Assembly (NCBI GenBank): GCA_031081585.1
Contig: JAVHLY010000003.1
Span: 9,408 to 73,407 of the forward strand
Length of the DNA: 64,000 nucleotides
Source of the DNA: Armatimonadota bacterium
GTDB taxonomy: Bacteria > Sysuimicrobiota > Sysuimicrobiia > Sysuimicrobiales > Humicultoraceae
Reading direction: 5' to 3'
Position numbers and translations under genes: made by a program. Under the pieces are notes generated by a model, which was not told where the DNA came from, did no database searches, and worked only from the letters and a program-made list of their open reading frames with translations. Positions 6,948-15,650 of this stretch are shown piece by piece. Numbering within the stretch: the stretch's first letter is position 1; every line of letters starts with the position of its first letter.

Positions 6948-9396
6948 CGCCGAGCGGACCGTGGTCGTCGGGGCCTCGGTGCGCCGGCGGGAGGACCCGC
7001 GCCTCCTCACCGGCGCGGGCCGCTACGTGGCCGACCTGACGCTGCCCGGCTGCCTCCACGCCGTGGTCGTGCGCAGCCCCCACGCCCACGCCCGCCTCCG
7101 CGCCATCGACACCGCGGCGGCGCGCCGCCACCCCGGCGTCCACCTGGTAGCCACCGCCGCCGACCTGGGCCCGGTCCCGCGCATCCCCATCCGCCTGGGC
7201 GACCGCCCGGAGCTGCGCCGCTTCCTCCAGCCGCCGCTGGCGCAGGACCGCGTGCGCTACGTCGGCGAGCCGGTGGCCCTCGTGGTGGCCGACGACCGCT
7301 ACGCGGCGGAGGACGCCGCGGAACTGGTCGCGGTGGACTACGAGCCCCTGCCGCCCGTCCCCGACGTCGAGGCGGCCCTGCGGCCTGAGGCCCCTCTCCT
7401 CCACCCCGAGGCCGGCACGAACCTGGCGGAGCGGCTCCTCTTTCGCCGCGGCGACCCCGAGGGCGTGGCGGCGACGGCCCCGGTGCGGCTGCGCCGCCGC
7501 CTGAGCGTGCAGCGCCACACCGGGGTGCCGCTGGAGACGCGGGGCCTGCTCGCCGCCCCCGACCCCGCCGGCCGCCTCACCGTCTGGGGCCCGACCAAGG
7601 TGCCGCACTTCAACCGATCCGTGCTGGCCACGCTGCTGGGGGTGCCGGAGTCGCGCATCCACTTCGTGGAGCCCGACGTGGGCGGCGGCTTCGGGGTGCG
7701 CGGCGAGTTCTACCCGGAGGACCTGCTCGTCCCCTGGGCGGCGCTGCGCCTGCGCCGGCCGGTGAAGTGGGTGGAGGACCGCCGCGAGCACCTGGTGGCC
7801 ACGAACCACTCCCGCCAGCAGGTGCACGAGATCGAGCTGGCCAGCGACCGGGAGGGGCGCATCCTGGCCCTGCTCGACCGCGCCGTGGTGGACATGGGCG
7901 CCTACCTGCGCACCCACGGCGTCACCGTCCCGGAGCTGACGCAGGCGCTGCTGCCGGGTCCCTACGCCCTCCCCCACTACCGCTCCGAGGTCCTGTGCGT
8001 CCTCACCACCAAAACGCCCACCGGCACCTACCGGGCCCCCGGCCGGTTCGAGGCCAACGTCGTGCGCGAGCGCCTGGTCGACCTGCTGGCCGAGGCGGTG
8101 GGGCTCGACCCCGCCGAGGTGCGCCGCCGCAACTTCGTCCCCCCCACCGCGATGCCCTACGACCTGGGGACGCGCACGCTGGGCACGCCCACGATCTACG
8201 ACACGGGGGACTACGCCTCCGCGCTCGACCAGGCGCTGGAGGCGGGGGCGTACGCGGCGTGGCGGCGCCGCCAGGCGGAGGCCCGGCGGGAGGGGCGCGC
8301 CGTGGGCATCGGGCTGGCCTCCATCGTGGAGAAGACCGGGCTGGGCCCGTGGGAGATGGCCCGTGTGGAGGTGGACGTCTCGGGCCAGGTGGTCGTCTAC
8401 ACCGGCATCACCGCGCTCGGCCAGGGGATCGAGACCGCCTACGCGCAGATCGCCGCGGAGGCGCTGGGCTGCCCCCCGGAGGCCGTCACCGTGGTGCACG
8501 GCGACACGGACCGCGTCCCCTACGGGCGCGGCGCCTTCGCCAGCCGCGGCACGGCGGTGGGCGGGGTGGCGGTGCACCTGGCCGCGCGGCGCGTGCGTGA
8601 CCGCCTGGTGGCGCTGGCGGCCGACCGCCTGGAGGCCGCTCCGGCGGACCTGGTGGTGGCGGACGGCGCGGTCTGGGTGCGCGGGGTGCCGGGGCGGCGG
8701 GTCACCTTCGGCGAGCTGGTGGCGGCGGCCCACCCCGAGGCGACGGTGCCGCGCGGCGAGGCCCCGGGGGTGGAGGCCACCGCCTTCTTCCAGGCGCCGA
8801 TGATGACCTATCCCTACGGCACGCACCTGGCGGTCGTAGAGGTGGACCGCGAAACCGGCGTGGTCCGCCTGCTCGACTACGCGCTCACCTATGACGTGGG
8901 CCGGGCGGTGAACCCGCGCCTGGTCGAAGGGCAGCTGGTCGGGGGGCTGGCGCAGGGCATCGGCGGGGCGCTGCTGGAGGAGCTCGCCTACGACACCCAG
9001 GCCCAGCCCCTCGCCGTCACCTTCATGGACTACCTCCTGCCGGCGGCCACGGAGATGCCGGCCCGCCTGAGCGTGCGCATCCTCGAGGAGACGCCCACGC
9101 CGCTCAACCCGCTCGGGGTGAAGGGGGCGGGGGAGGGCGGGACGGCCGGAGCCGGGGCGGCCATCGCCAACGCCGTGGCCGACGCCCTGCGCCCCTTCGG
9201 GGCCGAGGTCTGCGACCTGCCGCTCACCCCCGCCCGCATCCTGGCCGCGCTGCGGGCCGCCGGGGATGCGGCCGCCGGGGATGCGGCCACCCGGGATGCG
9301 GCCGCCGGGGATGCGGCCACCCGGGATGCGGCCGCCGGGGATGCGGCCGTCGGGGATGCGGCGGCCGTGGGGCACGGGGAGGGGAGGCCGCGGTGA
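6928..9396 (+). CDS. Molybdenum hydroxylase large subunit (xanthine dehydrogenase/CoxL family)
   Basis: 822 residues, ATG 6928, overlapping the regulator by 20 bases. It has the Moco-binding large-subunit fold. The N-terminal region has RREDPRLLTGAGRYVADL. Moco motifs are GGGFGVRGEFYPEDLL and GTYRAPGRFEANVV. Near the C-terminus GVKGAGEGGTAGAG carries the conserved catalytic Glu. These enzymes hydroxylate N-heterocycles or aldehydes using water, passing electrons through [2Fe-2S] centres and usually FAD. The 2Fe-2S subunit gene lies about 6 kb away at 15651, and no FAD subunit is present. The last ~40 residues are a G/D/A repeat encoded by 15-bp tandem units and probably lie outside the fold. 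Confidence 0.92.
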   Translation: MARALANAERTVVVGASVRRREDPRLLTGAGRYVADLTLPGCLHAVVVRSPHAHARLRAIDTAAARRHPGVHLVATAADLGPVPRIPIRLGDRPELRRFLQPPLAQDRVRYVGEPVALVVADDRYAAEDAAELVAVDYEPLPPVPDVEAALRPEAPLLHPEAGTNLAERLLFRRGDPEGVAATAPVRLRRRLSVQRHTGVPLETRGLLAAPDPAGRLTVWGPTKVPHFNRSVLATLLGVPESRIHFVEPDVGGGFGVRGEFYPEDLLVPWAALRLRRPVKWVEDRREHLVATNHSRQQVHEIELASDREGRILALLDRAVVDMGAYLRTHGVTVPELTQALLPGPYALPHYRSEVLCVLTTKTPTGTYRAPGRFEANVVRERLVDLLAEAVGLDPAEVRRRNFVPPTAMPYDLGTRTLGTPTIYDTGDYASALDQALEAGAYAAWRRRQAEARREGRAVGIGLASIVEKTGLGPWEMARVEVDVSGQVVVYTGITALGQGIETAYAQIAAEALGCPPEAVTVVHGDTDRVPYGRGAFASRGTAVGGVAVHLAARRVRDRLVALAADRLEAAPADLVVADGAVWVRGVPGRRVTFGELVAAAHPEATVPRGEAPGVEATAFFQAPMMTYPYGTHLAVVEVDRETGVVRLLDYALTYDVGRAVNPRLVEGQLVGGLAQGIGGALLEELAYDTQAQPLAVTFMDYLLPAATEMPARLSVRILEETPTPLNPLGVKGAGEGGTAGAGAAIANAVADALRPFGAEVCDLPLTPARILAALRAAGDAAAGDAATRDAAAGDAATRDAAAGDAAVGDAAAVGHGEGRPR
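9256..9360 (+). repeat. 15-bp tandem repeat, seven units, in the hydroxylase C-terminus
   Basis: Seven contiguous 15-bp units of the form GCCGCCGGGGATGCG or GCCACCCGGGATGCG. They encode repeats of AAGDA and ATRDA in frame at the end of the molybdenum hydroxylase. It is a likely strand-slippage tract, variable between strains. Confidence 0.95.
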
Positions 9397-10721
9397 TGCC
9401 GACGCGTCCGGACCCCGAGGAGGTCCTGCGCCGCATCGACCGCGAGGAGCTCGTCGCCCTGGCCCTCGACCTGGCCAACATCGACAGTCCCACCGGCCAG
9501 GAAGGGCCGGTGGGCGAGTACCTCGTGGAGACGCTGAGCCGCTGGGGCTTCGCGCCGCGGCGCCTGGGGCTGCTGCCCGACCGCTTCAACGTCGTGGCCC
9601 GCCTCCCCGGGACCGGCGGCGGCCGCAGCCTGATCCTGAACAGCCACATGGACACGACCATCGCCCGCGAGGAAGTCTGGACGACGCCCCGCGCCGCCGA
9701 TCCGATCTTCCACACCGGCCGGCGCGAGGGGGAGTACCTGGTGGGCAACGGCATCGTGAACAACAAGGGGCCGATGGCCTGCTGGCTCATCGCCGCCAAG
9801 GCGTTGCTGCACAGCGGGGTGCGCCTGCCCGGCGACCTGGTCTTGACGATGGTGGCGGGGGAGATCGGCCAGGAGCCGGTGGACGAGTTCGAGGCGCCGC
9901 GCTACCTGGCCAAGGAGACCGGCGCCCGCTTCGTCGTCGAGCACGGCACGGTGGCCGACTACGCGCTGGTGGCCGAGGGGACCGACTTCGCCCTGGGGTG
10001 GGTGGAGGCGGGCAAGGCCTTCTTCAAGGTGACGGTCCTGGGCGGGGACTTCCCCCTCTACACGCCCTACATCCCGCGCCCCACCCCGCTGGAGGAGAGC
10101 CCCAGCGCCATCGTCCGCGCCGCCCGGGTGATCGAGGCCCTGGAGGCGTGGGCGGAGCGGTACGAGCAGGTGCACCGCTACGAGTGCCCGGGCGGCACCG
10201 TCATCCCCAAGGTGAACATCGGGGCGATCCGCGGCGGGGTTCCCTGGAAGATCACCAAGACGGTGGGGGTGTGCGCCCTGTACGTCGACGTGCGCATCAC
10301 CCCGGTGCAGCACCCCCTGGACGTCCAGGCGGAATTGCAGGCCGTGCTGGCGGCCACGGGGATCCCCGCCACAGTGGAGCTGTATGTCTACCGCCCGGGG
10401 TACGAGGGGCGGGGGGTGGAGCCGCTGGTCGAGGCTATCAGCCGGGCGCACGCGCGCGTGCGCGGCGGGTCCCCCAGCCGGGCGGCCGCGCCCTACACGA
10501 GCATGTGGCGCGACATCAACGTCTTCAACGCGCTGGGCATCCCGGCGGTGATCTACGGGCCGGGCCCCAGCGTGGGCGGCGGCCAGCTGGCCATGGCCAT
10601 CGACGACATGGTGGACGCCGCCCGCGCCTACGCGCTCGTCGCGCTCGACATCTGCAGCCAGGTGCGCCCGCCGGCGGCGCGCTCCGCGGCGGGCGTACCG
10701 GCGGGCGCGCCCGGGGGGTGA
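9396..10721 (+). CDS. M20-family amidohydrolase-like protein (ArgE/DapE fold), ligands altered
   Basis: 441 residues from ATG 9396 in a TGATG junction with the hydroxylase gene. The fold is that of M20/ArgE-DapE deacylases: SHMDTT (first metal His and Asp), GNGIVNNKGPMA, AGEIGQEP and AEGTDF. Known M20 enzymes have G-x-G-x-x-D-x-K at the second motif; here Asn replaces the bridging Asp. The usual late AH ligand after GPG is not evident (GPGPSVGGGQLAMA). It is part of the tightly packed hydroxylase operon, suggesting hydrolysis of an N-acyl or carbamoyl intermediate. The altered ligands make its chemistry uncertain. Confidence 0.8.
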   Translation: MPTRPDPEEVLRRIDREELVALALDLANIDSPTGQEGPVGEYLVETLSRWGFAPRRLGLLPDRFNVVARLPGTGGGRSLILNSHMDTTIAREEVWTTPRAADPIFHTGRREGEYLVGNGIVNNKGPMACWLIAAKALLHSGVRLPGDLVLTMVAGEIGQEPVDEFEAPRYLAKETGARFVVEHGTVADYALVAEGTDFALGWVEAGKAFFKVTVLGGDFPLYTPYIPRPTPLEESPSAIVRAARVIEALEAWAERYEQVHRYECPGGTVIPKVNIGAIRGGVPWKITKTVGVCALYVDVRITPVQHPLDVQAELQAVLAATGIPATVELYVYRPGYEGRGVEPLVEAISRAHARVRGGSPSRAAAPYTSMWRDINVFNALGIPAVIYGPGPSVGGGQLAMAIDDMVDAARAYALVALDICSQVRPPAARSAAGVPAGAPGG

Positions 10722-10733
10722 GGGAGGGGCGCG

Positions 10734-11990
10734 ATGACACTGACGATTCGGCAAGCGCGCCTGCGCGGCCGCGAGGGGCTGTGGGACCTCCTCCTGGAGG
10801 ACGGGCGCATCGCCGCGGTGGAGCCCGCCCTGCCGCCGCGCGGCGAGACCATCGATGCGGCGGGCGGGCTCGTGACGCCCACCTTCGTGAACCCGCACGT
10901 CCACCTGGACAAGACGATGCTCGGGGACGTGATGCGCCCCAACGTCTCCCAGACGCTGCAGGAGGCCATCCGCATCACCTGGGACCACAAGCGCGCCTAC
11001 ACCCCCGAGGAGATCGTCGCCCGGGCCGGCCCGGTGCTGGAGGCGGGGGTGACCTACGGCACCACCGTCTTCCGGGCCTTCGCCGACGTGGACAGCATAG
11101 GCGGCCTCGTCCCCGTCCAGGGGCTGCTGGCGCTGCGCGACCGCTACGCGGCGGTGGCCCGCGTCCAGGTGGTGGCCTTCCCCCAGGAGGGGATCGTGCG
11201 CGACCCCGGCACCGCGGGGCTGCTGCGGCAGGCCATGGCGCTGGGGGCGGACGTGGTCGGCGGGCTGCCCTGGTACGAGCGGACCGACGCGCACATGCGC
11301 GAGCACATCGACATCGTCTTCGACATCGCCCGGGAGTACGACGCCGACATCCACATGCTGGTGGACGACACCGACGACCCCAACAGCCGCTCGCTGGAGT
11401 ACCTGGCGGTGAAGACGCTGGAGACCGGCTACCGGGGGCGGGTGACGGCCAGCCACTGCGGAGCGCTGGCGGCCTACAACGACGTCTACGCCGCCAAGGT
11501 CATCGCCATGGTGGCCGAGGCGGAGATCACCATCTGCAGCAACCCGCACATCAGCCTGGTCCTGGCCGGCCGCCACGACCGCGAGCCGGTGCGCCGCGGC
11601 ATCACCCGCGTCCGGGAGCTCCTGCGCGCCGGGGTGAACGTGGTCTCCGGGCAGGACGACGTGAACGACCCCTACTACCCCTTCGGGCGCAACAGCCAGG
11701 CGGAGGTGGCGCTCTTCATGGCGCACACCGCACACCTCACCTACCCGACGGAGCTGGAGGCCGTCTTCGACATGGTGACGACCAATGCGGCGCGGGCCCT
11801 GCGCCTCGCCGGCTATGGGGTGGCGCCGGGGGATGCCGCCGACCTGAACGTCTGGCGCGCCCCCACCGTGCGCGAGGTGCTGCGCCGGCAGGAACCGCCG
11901 GCCTGGGTCCTGCGGGGGGGCCGGGTGGTGGCGGCCTGGAGCTGGAGCTGTGAGCGGCGCTGGGCGATGGGAGGAGGGGAGCGACGGTGA
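10734..11990 (+). CDS. Cytosine-deaminase-like amidohydrolase
   Basis: 418 residues, ATG 10734 after GGGAGGGGCG. A TIM-barrel metal amidohydrolase of the CodA branch. Metal residues appear in NPHVHLDKTM (HxH), DIHMLVDDTDDPNSR, TASHCGA and GQDDVNDPYYPFG (the Asp of the GHDDV motif in CodA). The long match in spacing and in GITRVRELLRAGVNV is strong. The catalytic acid region reads VDDTDD where E. coli CodA has CDEIDD, so the substrate may not be cytosine. Such enzymes deaminate or hydrolyse cytosine, creatinine, triazines and related rings. It is coupled (GTGA) to the next transporter gene. Confidence 0.85.
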   Translation: MTLTIRQARLRGREGLWDLLLEDGRIAAVEPALPPRGETIDAAGGLVTPTFVNPHVHLDKTMLGDVMRPNVSQTLQEAIRITWDHKRAYTPEEIVARAGPVLEAGVTYGTTVFRAFADVDSIGGLVPVQGLLALRDRYAAVARVQVVAFPQEGIVRDPGTAGLLRQAMALGADVVGGLPWYERTDAHMREHIDIVFDIAREYDADIHMLVDDTDDPNSRSLEYLAVKTLETGYRGRVTASHCGALAAYNDVYAAKVIAMVAEAEITICSNPHISLVLAGRHDREPVRRGITRVRELLRAGVNVVSGQDDVNDPYYPFGRNSQAEVALFMAHTAHLTYPTELEAVFDMVTTNAARALRLAGYGVAPGDAADLNVWRAPTVREVLRRQEPPAWVLRGGRVVAAWSWSCERRWAMGGGERR

Positions 11991-12991
11991 CGCGACGGCG
12001 GTGCATCACGCTGGCACTCGGGGTGGCGCTGGCGCTGGGCGCCGCGCCGGTGGCGGGACTGGTGCCGGGCGCCGCGCCGGCGGCGGGGGCGCCGGCGGAG
12101 GTGGTCCGCCTGCGCATCGCCCGCCTGGCCTTCCCCTCGCTCGTCTCGGTGATGGTGGACGTCGTCAAGGCGGCGGGGCTGGACCGGCGCAACGGGCTCG
12201 AGCTGGAACCGGTCTCCTTCAGCGCCGTCTCGGGCTTCTACGCCGCCCAGGCCACGGGCGAGGTGGAGGCCGGGGTGGGCGGGCCGCACGTCTACCAGCG
12301 GCTGCGCCTGGAGGGGGCGCCGATCCGCATCGTCGCCTCCTATGTGGGGCTCTCGGCGATGGTGGTCATCTCCCGCAACCCCCAGGTGCGCACCATCACC
12401 GACCTGCGCGGCCGCACCCTGGCCGCCGACATGGGCTCCTCCGAGTTCGCCATCCTCTCCATCTACGCCCGGGCGAAGGGGCTGGACCTGCGCCGCGAGG
12501 TGACCATCGTCCAGGCCGGGCCGCCGCTGGCCCGGGCGCAGCTGGCCGCCGGGCGGGTGGACGCGGCCATGACCTGGGAGCCGACGGCCACGCTCACCAT
12601 GCGCGACAGCACCGACTACCGCATCATCTTCAACGGCCGCACCGGGTGGCGCGAGATCACGGGGAAGGACGGGTGGGAGCTGGTGGTGGAGATGCGCGAG
12701 GACGCGCTGCGCCGCACCCCCGAGGCGCTCCCCCGGCTGCTCAAGACCTTCCAGGACGGCCAGGCCTACCTGCGCACGAACCTGGACGACGCCGACCGGG
12801 CGGTGGCGGCCTCCCTGGGCCTGCCGCCGGGCGTGCTCAAGGAGGCGGTGCTCTTCCGGCGCATCGTCTACGACGTCCGTCCCGCCTGGCACCCGCAGGT
12901 GAGCGCCGCCCTGTGGGAGATGTTCCGGGCGGGCGTGGAGGTGGGCTTCCTCCCCCGCCTGCCCGACCCGGGGATCATCCACCGGCCGTAG
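11987..12991 (+). CDS. ABC transporter substrate-binding protein (SsuA/NMT1-like), copy 1
   Basis: 334 residues, GTG 11987 overlapping the previous stop as GTGA. The first ~36 residues are an Arg-start, Ala/Leu/Gly-rich signal peptide. The mature part is a type-2 periplasmic-binding fold of the nitrate/sulfonate/taurine class: FYAAQATGEVEAGVGGPHVYQRL, LRGRTLAADMGSSEF, and ARAQLAAGRVDAAMTWEPTATL. It is paralogous to the protein at 14591, sharing LDLRREVTIVQA and DYRIIFNGR. It is followed by its permease and ATPase. The ligand is unknown; the island suggests a heterocycle or its breakdown product. Confidence 0.88.
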   Translation: MTRRRCITLALGVALALGAAPVAGLVPGAAPAAGAPAEVVRLRIARLAFPSLVSVMVDVVKAAGLDRRNGLELEPVSFSAVSGFYAAQATGEVEAGVGGPHVYQRLRLEGAPIRIVASYVGLSAMVVISRNPQVRTITDLRGRTLAADMGSSEFAILSIYARAKGLDLRREVTIVQAGPPLARAQLAAGRVDAAMTWEPTATLTMRDSTDYRIIFNGRTGWREITGKDGWELVVEMREDALRRTPEALPRLLKTFQDGQAYLRTNLDDADRAVAASLGLPPGVLKEAVLFRRIVYDVRPAWHPQVSAALWEMFRAGVEVGFLPRLPDPGIIHRP

Positions 12992-13002
12992 CGGAGGGGC
13001 GC

Positions 13003-13800
13003 ATGGCCCGGCAGGTGACGGCGACCGAAGCGGTGGAGGTTCCCGAAGCGGTGGGGCTGGAGGCGGCCCCGCGCCTGCTGCGCTTTCCGCGGGAGACGCT
13101 GGTGGCCCTCCTCCTCTTCGCCCTGGCCTGGCAGGTGGCCTCGATGGTCCTGCCCCCCTACGTCGCCCCCTCCTGGGGACGCATCGGGCGGGCCCTGCTG
13201 GGGTTGCGCTACGACTTCGTCCTGGTCACCGCCGGCCGGGTGCTGCTGGCCCTCGTCCTCTCCTTCGCCGGCGGCGTGCTCGTGGCCGTGGTGATGTACC
13301 GGTGGCAGGCCCTGGACCGCTACCTGCTGCCGCTGGTGCGCCTGGTCATGGCCGTGCCGGTGGTGTGCTGGATCCTCTTCTCGGTGCTGTGGTTCCGCGG
13401 GGTGGAGCTGCGCATCGCCTTCGTGCTGGTCGTCGTCTGCGGCCCCATCTTCCTCATCGACGCCCTGGACGCCATGCACGGGGTGGCGCGGGAGCTGCGG
13501 GACATGCTGCGCGCCTTCCGGCCCACCACCCTGCAGTACTTCACCAAGCTCATCCTGCCGGCGACGGTCCCGGCCATCCTCACCTCCTGGAAGATCAACC
13601 TCAGCCTGGCCATCCGGGTGGTGACGATGGCCGAGCTGGTGGGCGCCACCACCGGCATCGGGTACGGGCTGGTCATCGCCCAGGAGCTCTTCTCCGTGGC
13701 CGACGTCTTCGCCTGGACCGTGGTCCTGGTGCTCATGCTCATGGCCACCCAGGTGGTGGTGGGCGCCGTGGAGCGGCGGGCGCTGGTGTGGCGCGACTGA
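13003..13800 (+). CDS. ABC transporter permease (SsuC/TauC-like)
   Basis: 265 residues, ATG 13003 after GGAGGGGCGC. About six membrane helices follow a 25-residue cytoplasmic leader, beginning near ETLVALLLFALAWQVASMVL. The ATPase-contact (EAA) loop is MLRAFRPTTLQYFTKLILPATVPAIL. The final segments include VVTMAELVGATTGIGYGLVIA, typical of sulfonate/nitrate/taurine permeases. It sits between substrate-binding protein copy 1 and its ATPase and forms one importer with them. Confidence 0.9.
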   Translation: MARQVTATEAVEVPEAVGLEAAPRLLRFPRETLVALLLFALAWQVASMVLPPYVAPSWGRIGRALLGLRYDFVLVTAGRVLLALVLSFAGGVLVAVVMYRWQALDRYLLPLVRLVMAVPVVCWILFSVLWFRGVELRIAFVLVVVCGPIFLIDALDAMHGVARELRDMLRAFRPTTLQYFTKLILPATVPAILTSWKINLSLAIRVVTMAELVGATTGIGYGLVIAQELFSVADVFAWTVVLVLMLMATQVVVGAVERRALVWRD

Positions 13801-13808
13801 GGCGGGCC

Positions 13809-14594
13809 ATGGAGATCGCGGTGCGCCAGCTCGGCAAGGTCTACCGGCAGAAGGGCACGGGGGAGCGCGTCGTGGCCATCGAGGACCTCACCTTCACCGT
13901 GCGGGGCGGCGAGCTCGTCGCCATCGTCGGACAGACCGGCTGCGGCAAGTCCACCTTCCTGCACATCCTCATCGGCCTGGAGGCCCCCACGCGCGGTGCG
14001 CTCGTCATCGACGGCCGGGAGCCCTACCGCGACTTTGCCGCCTTCCGCGGCCGCATCGCCGCCGTTTTCCAGCAGGACCGCCTCCTGCCCTGGCGCACCG
14101 TGCTGGCCAACGTCGAGCTGGGGCTGGAGATCCTGGGGGTGCCGCCGCGCCAGCGCCGGGCCACCGCCGAGCGCTGGCTGGAGCAGCTCGGCCTGGGCCG
14201 CTTCCTGCGCGCCTTCCCCAACGAGCTCTCCGGCGGGATGCGCCAGCGGGTGGCGCTGGCCCGGGCCTTTGCCCTCGACCCGGAGATCCTGGTGGCCGAC
14301 GAGGCCTTCGGCCACCTGGACGAGGTCACCGCCGCGCAGATCCGGCAGGACTTCCTGGCGCTCGCCCGCGCCGGACGCAAGACCGTCTTTCTGGTGACGC
14401 ACCAGATCGAGGAGGCGCTCACCGTGGGGGAGCGCGTGCTGGTCTTCGGCCGGCCGGCCCGCCTGCTAGCGGACATCCGGCCGGAACACGACACCAACGG
14501 CGCCCGCGCCCGCGCCCGCGAGGCGATCCAGGCGCTGCTGAGCGCCGGGCGCCCGCCGGCCCCCTGGGAACCCGCCGGGGAGGGGTCGCGATGA
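13809..14594 (+). CDS. ABC transporter ATP-binding protein (SsuB/TauB-like)
   Basis: 261 residues, ATG 13809, eight bases after the permease stop. Walker A is GQTGCGKST, the Q-loop FQQDRLLPW, the signature LSGGMRQRVALARAFALDP, and Walker B ILVADEAFGHLDE. The residue after the Walker B Asp is Glu, and His is present in the switch (VTHQIEEAL). All motifs for ATP hydrolysis are present. The Ala in ADEAF replaces the more common Pro. It powers the importer formed with the two preceding genes, and its stop overlaps the start of the second binding protein. Confidence 0.92.
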   Translation: MEIAVRQLGKVYRQKGTGERVVAIEDLTFTVRGGELVAIVGQTGCGKSTFLHILIGLEAPTRGALVIDGREPYRDFAAFRGRIAAVFQQDRLLPWRTVLANVELGLEILGVPPRQRRATAERWLEQLGLGRFLRAFPNELSGGMRQRVALARAFALDPEILVADEAFGHLDEVTAAQIRQDFLALARAGRKTVFLVTHQIEEALTVGERVLVFGRPARLLADIRPEHDTNGARARAREAIQALLSAGRPPAPWEPAGEGSR

Positions 14595-15637
14595 GCGCCG
14601 CGCCCGCTGCCACCCCGGCCCGCGCGCCCCGGGAGGCCGCTCGCCCCGCGCGCACCGCGCACCGCCCCGCCCGGAGCCGCTCCGGACTGGCGGCCCTGCT
14701 GGTGGCCGCCGCGCTGCTGCTCGTGCCGGCGCTCCCCGCCGGCGCGCAACGGACGCGCCTGCGCATGGCGGTGCTCTCCTTCCCCGCCATCAGCACCTTC
14801 GTGGCCCAGATCATCCGCGAGGCCGGGCTGGATCGGCCGCACGGCCTGGAGGTGGAGGCGGTCCCCTTCGCCACCATCTCCGCTTACTACGCCGCCATCG
14901 CCACGGGTGAGGTGGACACGCTCGCGGGCGGGCCCAACGTGCTCCAGCGGATGCGCCTGGAGCGGGTGCCGGTGCAGGCCGTGGCCACGCTGGTGCGGCC
15001 GAGTGACCTCGTCCTCATCACCCGCCACCCGGAGGTGCGCTCGGTGCTGGACCTGCGGGGCAAGACCCTCGCCGCCGACATGGGGTCCCAGCAGTTCCAG
15101 CTCCTGGCCATCTACACGCGCTGGAAGGGGATGGACCTGCGCCGCGAGGTCACCATCGTCCAGGCGCCCTTCCCGCTGGCCCGGGCGCAGCTGGCGGCGG
15201 GGCGGGTGGACGCGGCCATGCTCATCGAGCCGGTGGCCACCCTGGCCATGCGCGACAGTCCGGCCTACCGGATCATCTTCAACGGGCGCCGGGCCTGGCG
15301 GGAGATGACCGGCACCGACGGGTGGGAGCTGATCGTGTGGATGCGCGAGGACGTCATCCGCCGCTCGCCGGCGCTGGTGCCGGCGGCGCTGCGCATGTTC
15401 ACCGACTTCCAGCGCTACGTGCGCACGAACCTGGACGAGGCCGACCGCATCGTCGCCCGCACGACGGGGCTGCCCCCCGGCGCCTTCAAGGAGTCGGTGC
15501 TCTACCGGCGGCTGCACTTCGAGGTCTCCCCGGCCTGGGGGCGCGAGCGGGCGGCTCTGGAGCAGATGTTCCGCCTGGCCGTGGAGGCCGGGGTCATCGA
15601 GCGCCTCCCCGACGCGGGGTGGCTCTACCAGCCATGA
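14591..15637 (+). CDS. ABC transporter substrate-binding protein (SsuA/NMT1-like), copy 2
   Basis: 348 residues, ATG 14591 in an ATGA overlap. A long Arg-rich leader precedes a hydrophobic segment (LAALLVAAALLLVPALPAGAQ), giving a signal peptide of about 52 residues. The mature protein is paralogous to the 11987 product along its whole length: FYAAQ/YYAAIATGEV, LRGKTLAADMGSQQF, RAQLAAGRVDAAM, PAYRIIFNGRRAWREMTG. The two probably share the permease and ATPase between them and may differ in ligand. It precedes the 2Fe-2S subunit gene of the molybdenum hydroxylase. Confidence 0.87.
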   Translation: MSAAPAATPARAPREAARPARTAHRPARSRSGLAALLVAAALLLVPALPAGAQRTRLRMAVLSFPAISTFVAQIIREAGLDRPHGLEVEAVPFATISAYYAAIATGEVDTLAGGPNVLQRMRLERVPVQAVATLVRPSDLVLITRHPEVRSVLDLRGKTLAADMGSQQFQLLAIYTRWKGMDLRREVTIVQAPFPLARAQLAAGRVDAAMLIEPVATLAMRDSPAYRIIFNGRRAWREMTGTDGWELIVWMREDVIRRSPALVPAALRMFTDFQRYVRTNLDEADRIVARTTGLPPGAFKESVLYRRLHFEVSPAWGRERAALEQMFRLAVEAGVIERLPDAGWLYQP

Positions 15638-15650
15638 GGGGCACCTGCCC

